Shown here: piece by piece, positions 1-5,082 of the stretch | Position numbering within the stretch: the first letter of the stretch is position 1 | How the letters are laid out: the number at the start of each line of letters is the position of its first letter | Assembly (NCBI GenBank): GCA_964370855.1 | Contig: CAYJMF010000204.1 | Coordinates: 1 to 5,082, forward strand | Length of the DNA stretch: 5,082 nucleotides | Direction of reading: 5' to 3' | DNA from: JAKLKS01 sp964370855 | GTDB taxonomy: Bacteria > Planctomycetota > JAJSAM01 > JAKLKS01 | The notes under the pieces: generated by a model | What the model was told of the DNA's origin: nothing | The model's database searches: none | Seen by the model: only the letters and a program-made list of their open reading frames with translations | Translations under genes and position numbers: made by a program

Positions 1-4
1 CAAC

Positions 5-66
5 GCGCCCGTTTCGAGAGGGTCCGGTCCGATCCGTTCCGGACCGGCCCCTCTCGAAACGGGCGC
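5..66. repeat. 62-nt long inverted repeat (26 bp, one mismatch, 8-nt loop)
   Basis: Positions 5-22 (GCGCCCGTTTCGAGAGGG) pair perfectly with 49-66. One mismatch (23/48) is followed by eight more pairs (24-31 with 40-47) and an 8-nt loop (32-39). It is symmetrical, so it would fold in RNA from either strand or as a DNA cruciform. There is no U-tract on either side. A bidirectional terminator between convergent genes is the simplest reading, but the gene to the left is outside the window. A tetranucleotide CAAC stands at both edges (1-4 and 66-69), too short to prove a target-site duplication. Confidence 0.85.
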
Positions 67-68
67 AA

Positions 69-91
69 CCGCGGCGGCGAAGCCGCCGCGG
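69..91. repeat. Perfect 10-bp GC-only hairpin with a 3-nt loop
   Basis: CCGCGGCGGC (69-78) pairs completely with GCCGCCGCGG (82-91) around GAA (79-81). It starts two bases after the long inverted repeat and shares its last base with the next hairpin. Short GC-only hairpins like this are common behind genes in high-GC bacteria and often act as terminators without a U-tract; that role is inferred here. Confidence 0.75.
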
Positions 92-129
92 AACCGCAAG
101 GGGGAGGGGACTCTCCCTCCCTCCGGTTC
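91..129. repeat. Imperfect bulged hairpin
   Basis: GAACCG (91-96) pairs with CGGTTC (124-129). After a 3-nt bulge (97-99), the run 100-105 pairs with 118-123 (one G-T pair). After a single bulged G (106), 107-110 pairs with 114-117, closing a CTC loop (111-113). This gives about 16 pairs in total. The purine-rich left arm and pyrimidine-rich right arm leave some freedom in register, so the fold is less certain than its two neighbours. Confidence 0.5.
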
Positions 130-160
130 CTCGCGGATGCGAGAACACCGGGCATGGTGT
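130..160. repeat. Two small adjacent hairpins
   Basis: CTCGC (130-134) pairs with GCGAG (139-143) around GGAT, and ACACC (145-149) pairs with GGTGT (156-160) around a 6-nt loop. Each has only five pairs and would not be notable alone. They are listed because they continue without a gap the series of hairpins from 5 to 129. Confidence 0.35.
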
Positions 161-190
161 GGAGAGGCGGCCCACCGTGTACACCGTGGT

Positions 191-290
191 GATTGGGGGA
201 GGGGGGCGGGTTCGCGACAGGTGGGGAGGGAGGGAGCGGGCGACTTTCGGGAGGACGGAGGAGAGGCAAGGAGAGGAATGGAATCTGGAC
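191..290 (-). terminator. C-rich, G-poor stretch resembling a Rho-utilisation (rut) region
   Basis: Directly after the stop codon of the small membrane protein, the minus strand has about 55 C and 12 G in 100 nt (counted by hand), in long pyrimidine runs with little self-pairing. This C-over-G bubble is the recognised signature of Rho loading sites, which often follow genes lacking a U-tract terminator. Rho is widespread in bacteria, but nothing in the window shows that this organism uses it. On the opposite strand the same stretch is G-run rich and could form a quadruplex (223-240). Confidence 0.4.
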
Positions 291-412
291 TACAGAATCG
301 CCTGCAGTAGCCAGATCAGCGAAACGTCCACGATGCCAATGATCACCCATATGGCGACTCGCAGGGCAACTCGACTCCACCTCTTGCGGACAGCCTCCAG
401 GAACTCCTTCAC
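290..412 (-). CDS. Candidate 40-residue single-helix membrane protein
   Basis: This frame runs from GTG at 412 to TAG at 290 and encodes 40 residues. The first 18 or so are basic and amphipathic (K2, R9, K10, R11, R14, R18). Residues 19-40 form one hydrophobic helix containing W22, G26, D29 and W34, which suggests an inner-membrane peptide with its N-terminus in the cytoplasm. A GAGGG at 422-426 lies 9 nt before the GTG and fits a ribosome binding site. A promoter-like pair lies at 446-473. The segment W-x-I-I-G-x-x-D resembles, from memory, the first helix of DUF2061 membrane proteins, but the second helix of that family is missing, so this is only a hint. Base composition (about 60% GC) and codon use are less extreme than in the giant gene upstream. 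The alternative is that the frame is open by chance; the clean basic-then-hydrophobic pattern argues against this. Confidence 0.45.
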   Translation of the reverse strand: MKEFLEAVRKRWSRVALRVAIWVIIGIVDVSLIWLLQAIL

Positions 413-421
413 GATGAGCAG

Positions 422-426
422 CCCTC
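422..426 (-). promoter_or_regulatory. Likely ribosome binding site of the small membrane protein
   Basis: GAGGG on the minus strand lies 9 nt upstream of the GTG at 410-412. It contains the GAGG core complementary to the 16S rRNA tail at a usual distance. It is the main reason for choosing this GTG, since no in-frame ATG lies nearby upstream. Confidence 0.4.
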
Positions 427-445
427 GCCTGACTTCGACACGAGC

Positions 446-473
446 ATTATCCCCGCTTCCCGTGCATGGTCCA
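446..473 (-). promoter_or_regulatory. Possible sigma70-type promoter for the small membrane protein
   Basis: Read on the minus strand, TGGACC (468-473) is followed after 16 nt by GATAAT (446-451). They match the -35 consensus at four of six positions and the -10 consensus at five of six. Transcription would begin near 438-440, leaving a leader of about 27 nt before the GTG at 412. This is one of the few AT-richer spots in the window. The spacing is one base short of the usual 17, and lineages of this GC content may not use the E. coli consensus. Confidence 0.35.
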
Positions 474-608
474 TGGCCCGGATGACGCACGTCAGGCGGG
501 GACTCGGCGTGCGGTGAAATCGGGTGGACCCCGAGCCGCGGATCGCCCCCGTGATGGAGCGCGCGATTGTCGTTGGCCGCTGGAACCGTCGCACGATGAG
601 CGGAATGC

Positions 609-631
609 GGAGGGAGGAGGTTCCTCCCTCC
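609..631 (-). terminator. Perfect 10-bp hairpin overlapping the stop codon of the giant gene
   Basis: Arms GGAGGGAGGA (609-618) and TCCTCCCTCC (622-631) pair without mismatch around a 3-nt loop (619-621). The right arm includes the last base of the TAG stop codon at 631-633. The stem is GC-rich enough to stall polymerase or protect the mRNA 3' end, but no run of U follows on the minus strand. It is therefore not a textbook intrinsic terminator. A termination or mRNA-stability role is inferred; the structure itself is seen directly. Confidence 0.4.
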
Positions 632-3600
632 TACCTCCCCCGCACCACCATCACCTGCTCCCCCGACACCAGCAGCACGCCGGCCTGCGCCGCCGTGTCG
701 AAGGCGTCTCCCGCGAGGCGATCCTCGACGAGGCGGTCCACGACCTCCCCGCTCCCGCGGTCGAGGACGAGGACGCCGGTCCCCGCGCTGGAGCCGGGCC
801 CGGCGGCGAGGAAGTTCACGACCAGCGCGCCCCCGGCCTCGGCGAGTTCCGTGATCACCGGCTCCGCGGAGACATCCCGCGTCCACGCGATGGCGCCCCT
901 CTCGAGGTCGTGGGCCTCGATGCGGGTCCGGCTCCCCTCGGGGAGGCTCGACGTGGAGGCCATCACGAACCGCTCGTCCACGAGGAGCGTCGACGAGGAG
1001 GGATCGAACATCCGCCCCTCCCCGGCCCGGATCGTCCAGAGGGAGCGGCCGTCGGCGAGCCGGACCGCCGTGAGGGCGCCGGCGGTGTCGAGCACCGCGG
1101 CCGCCGTCGGCCCCGCGGCCACGGCGAGGATCTCCGTCCCCTCGGCGGGGGTCCATCCCCAGGAGCGGGTCCCGCGCCGCGGGTCGAAGGCCGTGAGGTC
1201 GGAGCTGCGGAGGACGAGCAGGGGGCCCGGCCCCGGGGGGAGGAGCTCGCCGGGGGGCTCGTCCTCGGTGCGGCGGAGGGGGACGTGGAAGGGGCGCAGC
1301 ACGCCGTCGGAGATGTCCGCGACCCGCAGCATCGGCAGCGGCCCGTCCCAGGACTCGAGCACCACCCCCCCGGGGAGGGCGCGGATCTCCTCGGCGCCGC
1401 CGGGGATGTCCCGCTCCCCCTCCCAGGCCGGCTCGCCCGTGGCGGGGTCCAGCGCGAGGAGCGTCGTCACGTCCTGGTCGTCGGAGGATTCGAGGAGGAG
1501 GACGAGGAGCCCCTCGGAGACGGCGATCTCCTTCGCGTAGCCCGGCAGCGGCGTGGTCCAGAGGAGCCGGCCCGAGGAGGACTCGACGCCCACGGCCTCG
1601 TCCCTGTCGGCGAAGAGGAGCACGCCGTCGATGAAGGCCGCCGTCCCGAGGAAGGCGGGGTGGGTGGCGGACCACCGCTCCGCCCCCGTGGCCGCGTCCA
1701 CGCCGGAGACCGTGGCGCTCCTCAACGTGAACAGGAGCCGCCCCGTCACGGGCCCCCCCTCGGGGAGGAGGGGCCGGGGGAGGGCGCCGACGGCGGCCTC
1801 CCGCTCCCAGAGCGTCCGCCACGGGCCCCTGGCGGGGAGGCCGGGGTTCTCCACGGCGGCGGAGGCGAGGTCCGGGGAGGCGAGGCGGCGGCGGGCCGCC
1901 TCGGCGGCGGGGAGCGGGCCCTCCGCCGTGGGGACGGGGACGTCGGGGTGGCGGCGGGCGAGGCGCTGGAAGGCGGTGCGCGCGGAGCCGACCTTCCCCC
2001 CCTTCGCCAGGGCCTCGGCGAGGATCCAGCCCGCGGCGGCGGATTCGGCGTCCCCGGGCTCGAGGGCGAGCACCCCCCGGGCCGCGGCCTGCGCCCCGGC
2101 GGCGTCCCCCCGGTCGAGGAGGAGGCGGGCCGCCTCCAGGGCCCCGGCGAGGCCGGCCCTCGAGTTGGGCCAGCGCCGGAGCACCCGGCCGAGGGCCGCG
2201 GGGTCCTTCGCGGCCCGCGCCGCCTCGAGGGCGGCGGCGGCCTTCTCCTCGAAGGGGGCGTAGAACTCCGGCCCCCGGCGGCGGACGGCGGAGTCCACGA
2301 AGAGCCGCGCCACCTCCCGGGCGGGGCCGCCGAACAGGACGTCGGAGTCGGGCCGCTCGAGGATCCGATGCATCGCCTCGACGGACTCCCGGTCCCGGTC
2401 GAGGGCCGCGGACCAGACGCCGAGGTAGAAGAGCGCGTAGGAGGCGGCGGTGTTCCCCCCGGGGGCCCGGTCCACGAGGTGGCGCTCCTCCTCGAGGGGG
2501 GCGTCGGGGAAGTCGCGGACGACGATCTCCACGAGCTCCCCGGCGAGGTCGAAGCGGCCGCCGTCGTAGAGGGCGCGGGCCCCGCGGAGGAGGAGGCCCG
2601 CGGCGTCGGCGGGATCCGGGGAGGTGCGGGCCGCCTCCTCGAAGGCCCGGCGCGCGTCGGCGGGCTTCGCCCCCGCGACGAGGGCCATGGCGCGCCGCTC
2701 GAGGACGGAGAAGATGGCCGCCTTCACCCGGGTCGTGAGCGGCCCCCCCTCCTCCGGGGGGAGGGCGGCGGCCCCGGGGAGCGCCCGGCGCAGGAGCGGC
2801 AGGGCCTCCTCGGAGCGGTCCGCGGCGAGGTAGGCGCTGGCGGCCTCGAGGAGGGCGGAGGGATCGTCGGGGCGGTCCCGGAGGAGGGCGGCGGCCCGGG
2901 CGTTGACGTTCTCGGTGCTGAAGTGGCCCTCGATCTGGAAGAGCCGCGCGATCACCGCCGCTCCCCCCGAGGAGACGAGGTTGCCGCCGGCGCGGCCCTG
3001 GGACTCCCCGTCGGCCCGCGCCCACGGCTCCTTCCGGAGGACCCGGCCGCCCCCCCGGGCGTCCAGCACCCAGAGGGCCCTGTTGGTGGGGACCGCGAGG
3101 GTCCCGCCGGCGAGGACCCCCCGGCCGGAGCACTCCTCCTGGTGGAGGGCGTCGAAGGGCCGCTCCCATGCGACCCGGCCGTCCTTGAGGTCGAGGGCCC
3201 GCACGGAGGTGCCCGCGAGGTAGGCGAAGGCGTCGTCGGCGGCCAGCAGCCTCGTCATGCGGGGGCTGTCCCAGCGCCGCCCGTCCCGGGCCGGGTGGGA
3301 CCAGAGGAACTTCCCCGTGGCGGCCTCGAGGGCGAACATCACCGGGGCGTCGGCGGGGGCGAGGAGGAGGACGCCTCCGCTCACGACGGGGGGGGAGCCG
3401 GTGAAGGTGAAGTCCCGCTCCGGGGTCGTCCAGAAGGTCTGGTAGTAGGGGACCTCCACCTGGCGGTAGCCGCGGGTCCAGATCACGTTCCCGGATTCCG
3501 GATCGAGGCAGGAGACGATGCCCATGTTGGAGAGGACGAAGACCCGCTCCCCGTCGGAGGCCGCCGCGGCGACGGGGATCTCCTTCACGGGGCGGCCGAA

Positions 3601-5037
3601 GAGGTTCTGCTCCTGCTGGCCGTAGCCGAGGCTCGTGACCCAGCGGACCTCGCCGGTGCGGCGGTCCGCGGCGTAGGCGTAGGCGGTGAACTGGCTGCGG
3701 TAGGCGGCGCCGGCGGCGATGACGAGGTCCCCGAGGACGAGGGGGGCGCTGGTCGTGTCGATGCGGGCCAGGCGGTCGGCGAAGGGATCCCCCGCGGGGC
3801 GGGGATCGGCGTGGTCCCAGATCCGCTTCCCCGTGGCGGCGTCGAGGGCGAAGAGCCGCCGCGCCGGGATGTAGGGGATGATGTCCTGCCCCGCGAAGAA
3901 GACGGTCCGCGCCCGCTCCCCCTCGGGCCAGACCATGAGGGGGGCGTAGAGGATCCCGTCCCGTACCGCCGGTGCCGCGATCCACGAGCCGTGGGTGCGG
4001 GCGCTCTCGATGCGGTGGATGACGGGGCCGCGGAAGTGCCACCGCTCCCGGCCGGTGTAGAGGTCCCGGGCGTGGACGTCGCTGAACCAGTGGAAGTAGA
4101 CGACCCCGTCCACGATGCAGGGCACCACGGGCTGGGAGTTCTTGAGGGACTGCTCGACGGCGCTCTCCCGGTTGAGCTGGCGGAAGTCGGTGTCGGTCCA
4201 GTTGAAGCGGGGGCTCGACTCCATCCAGCGGGGCGCCTCGAGGACCGGCACGGGATCCCCGACGCCGGTGCGGCCGGAGCCGCCGCCCAGCGTCGCCTTG
4301 GAGCCGCCGCCGCGGGGGGGGCCCACCTCCCGCTCCGCCTCGTCGAGGATGGAGGAGAGGAGGACCTCCCTCCCCCCGGCGGAGACCATCGCCCCGGCCT
4401 CCTGCCCGAGGGAGGCGCGGAGGGCGGCCAGCCCCTCCCCGTCCCCCGTGCGCCCGAGGGCGCGGGCGAGGCGGGCCGCCACGGCGGGGCCCCCGGCGGC
4501 GGTCCCGGGGAACTCCCGGCGGAGCGTCCGCAGGGGGGGTGCGGCCCGCCCAGGCTCCCCCCGGGCGAGGCGGAGGTCGGCCAGGGCGAGCAGCGCCCGG
4601 GGGCCCGCGGGGCCCGTCAGCAGGAACCGGCGGCCCACCTCGGCGAGCCCCGCGGGGTCCCTCGCGCGGAGGGCCCGGTCGAGGTCCCGCTCCGCGACGG
4701 GGCCGAACTCCTGCGCGTAGGCGGCGCGGGCCTCCGGCGAGAGGGCCCGGATCCGCCGCAGCACCTCCCGCCCCGCGCCGAGGTAGCGCAGGGGGTCGGC
4801 CTCGTCCTTCACCAGGTGGTCGGGGTAGCGGTCGAGGACCTCCTGGAGGAGGGCGACGGCGCGGCCGTGCACCCCCTGCCCGAAGAGGCGGTCGGCCTCG
4901 AGGAGGCGGGAGCGGACCTCCTCCGATTCCTCCACGGACCAGGTGCCCTCCTCGCCGCTGCCCGGGGCCGCCGCCGCGGGCACCGGGGGCCCCGCGGCGA
5001 GGGCGAGGAGGAGGAGGGCCCCGGGGAGGACTTTCAG
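631..5037 (-). CDS. Secreted giant PQQ-type beta-propeller / TPR-repeat protein (5' end uncertain)
   Basis: Residues are numbered from the CTG at 5037 (1,468 aa). A signal peptide (basic K2, hydrophobic core about 7-15, Ala-rich cleavage area about 20-24, no lipobox Cys) is followed by a helical TPR-like region (about 45-240). Propeller 1 (about 300-670) has seven PQQ-type motifs, e.g. LFALDAATGKRIW near 394 and MFALEAATGKFLW near 567. A second helical/TPR region (about 710-1035) leads to propeller 2 (about 1090-1465), with motifs near 1110, 1148, 1193, 1281, 1322, 1373 and 1422 plus a degenerate one near 1235. Such repeats (PQQ_2 class, as in BamB and quinoproteins) form propellers. Only three cysteines are seen (about 307, 510, 636), none adjacent, so a quinoprotein dehydrogenase is unlikely; a periplasmic or surface scaffold or binding role is inferred. 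GTG at 4983 is an alternative start, but it would discard the signal peptide. The frame is open to 5082, so a start outside the window is possible. The domain calls are firm; the function is unknown. Confidence 0.93.
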   Translation of the reverse strand: MKVLPGALLLLALAAGPPVPAAAAPGSGEEGTWSVEESEEVRSRLLEADRLFGQGVHGRAVALLQEVLDRYPDHLVKDEADPLRYLGAGREVLRRIRALSPEARAAYAQEFGPVAERDLDRALRARDPAGLAEVGRRFLLTGPAGPRALLALADLRLARGEPGRAAPPLRTLRREFPGTAAGGPAVAARLARALGRTGDGEGLAALRASLGQEAGAMVSAGGREVLLSSILDEAEREVGPPRGGGSKATLGGGSGRTGVGDPVPVLEAPRWMESSPRFNWTDTDFRQLNRESAVEQSLKNSQPVVPCIVDGVVYFHWFSDVHARDLYTGRERWHFRGPVIHRIESARTHGSWIAAPAVRDGILYAPLMVWPEGERARTVFFAGQDIIPYIPARRLFALDAATGKRIWDHADPRPAGDPFADRLARIDTTSAPLVLGDLVIAAGAAYRSQFTAYAYAADRRTGEVRWVTSLGYGQQEQNLFGRPVKEIPVAAAASDGERVFVLSNMGIVSCLDPESGNVIWTRGYRQVEVPYYQTFWTTPERDFTFTGSPPVVSGGVLLLAPADAPVMFALEAATGKFLWSHPARDGRRWDSPRMTRLLAADDAFAYLAGTSVRALDLKDGRVAWERPFDALHQEECSGRGVLAGGTLAVPTNRALWVLDARGGGRVLRKEPWARADGESQGRAGGNLVSSGGAAVIARLFQIEGHFSTENVNARAAALLRDRPDDPSALLEAASAYLAADRSEEALPLLRRALPGAAALPPEEGGPLTTRVKAAIFSVLERRAMALVAGAKPADARRAFEEAARTSPDPADAAGLLLRGARALYDGGRFDLAGELVEIVVRDFPDAPLEEERHLVDRAPGGNTAASYALFYLGVWSAALDRDRESVEAMHRILERPDSDVLFGGPAREVARLFVDSAVRRRGPEFYAPFEEKAAAALEAARAAKDPAALGRVLRRWPNSRAGLAGALEAARLLLDRGDAAGAQAAARGVLALEPGDAESAAAGWILAEALAKGGKVGSARTAFQRLARRHPDVPVPTAEGPLPAAEAARRRLASPDLASAAVENPGLPARGPWRTLWEREAAVGALPRPLLPEGGPVTGRLLFTLRSATVSGVDAATGAERWSATHPAFLGTAAFIDGVLLFADRDEAVGVESSSGRLLWTTPLPGYAKEIAVSEGLLVLLLESSDDQDVTTLLALDPATGEPAWEGERDIPGGAEEIRALPGGVVLESWDGPLPMLRVADISDGVLRPFHVPLRRTEDEPPGELLPPGPGPLLVLRSSDLTAFDPRRGTRSWGWTPAEGTEILAVAAGPTAAAVLDTAGALTAVRLADGRSLWTIRAGEGRMFDPSSSTLLVDERFVMASTSSLPEGSRTRIEAHDLERGAIAWTRDVSAEPVITELAEAGGALVVNFLAAGPGSSAGTGVLVLDRGSGEVVDRLVEDRLAGDAFDTAAQAGVLLVSGEQVMVVRGR

Positions 5038-5082
5038 AGGATGTGAGCCAATCCCGCGCGCCCCCTGCGGGCCCCGTCGCGG

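Larger units (their letters stand above)
413..608. other. Intergenic spacer between the giant gene and the small membrane protein
   Basis: Apart from the promoter-like pair and ribosome binding site listed above, no convincing gene is seen. A minus-strand frame (409-594, GTG start) is open, but its 61 residues show no recognisable domain, and its TGA overlaps the GTG at 412. The spacer is less GC-rich than the giant gene. Confidence 0.5.

Noticed and set aside
1..160. Integron attC site, retron msr-msd or CRISPR repeat
   Set aside because: No integrase, reverse transcriptase or cas gene is in the window, the hairpins differ from each other, and there are no regularly spaced direct repeats.
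159..485. 108-residue plus-strand frame over the hairpin and G-rich region
   Set aside because: Arg/Gly-rich and then Thr/Ser/Arg-rich composition with no motif. It crosses the G-runs and lies antisense to the better-supported small membrane gene.
409..594. 61-residue minus-strand frame upstream of the small membrane gene
   Set aside because: No domain, no hydrophobic or helical pattern, and no clear ribosome binding site at its GTG. The overlap with the next start is recorded as a low-interest finding only.
413..4042. Long minus-strand open frame that reaches the small membrane gene in phase
   Set aside because: Across 631-4042 it is an Arg/Pro/Gly-rich shadow of the giant gene in another frame. 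Only the terminal part from 412 to 290 looks like a protein, and it has its own start.
631..5037. PQQ-dependent alcohol or glucose dehydrogenase
   Set aside because: The repeats match the fold, but the adjacent-cysteine disulfide over the PQQ site is absent and two propellers are split by helical modules. An enzyme assignment is not supported.
466..5046. A 1,526-residue open frame on the plus strand, antisense to the giant gene and longer than it
   Set aside because: Its residues are almost all Gly, Glu, Arg, Pro, Ala, Val and Leu without domains or motifs, as expected when a gene with near-total G/C at third positions is read on the other strand. The minus-strand frame has clear PQQ motifs and a signal peptide.

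Overview
The window comes from a very GC-rich bacterium. Its main content is one long minus-strand gene (about 631 to 5037, possibly starting beyond the right edge) for a secreted giant protein of about 1,468 residues. The protein has a signal peptide and then an alternating layout: helical TPR-like module, PQQ-type beta-propeller, second helical module, second beta-propeller. GC is very high at third codon positions, so long spurious ORFs open on both strands, including an antisense frame longer than the gene. The combination of extreme GC, an exported PQQ-repeat protein of this size and TPR-like repeats of the 'DPAxLxxVxRR ... AL..A.L.L.RG' type suggests a planctomycete-like or other high-GC environmental lineage. 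This is an inference; no taxonomic marker is present.

Right edge (4984-5082): the reading frame of the giant gene stays open through a clear signal-peptide sequence to the window end. The best start visible is a CTG at 5037 whose last two bases lie in the TGA of another open frame coming from the right. This CTGA overlap would fit an upstream operon partner, of which at most 15 residues are visible.

Middle (631-4983): the giant gene. It lacks the adjacent-cysteine disulfide of PQQ alcohol dehydrogenases, so a binding or scaffold role at or outside the cytoplasmic membrane is more likely than quinone-dependent catalysis. A perfect 10-bp hairpin overlaps its stop codon.

Left (1-630): less GC-rich DNA carries a candidate 40-residue single-helix membrane protein on the minus strand (290-412), with its own plausible promoter and ribosome binding site. 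Downstream on the same strand come about 100 nt of C-rich, G-poor sequence (Rho-utilisation-like), then five back-to-back hairpins at 5-160. The last of these is a 62-nt element with 26 base pairs and one mismatch. The left end therefore looks like an elaborate transcription-termination zone or a structured RNA or DNA element. No mobile-element gene, CRISPR array, tRNA or rRNA is seen.
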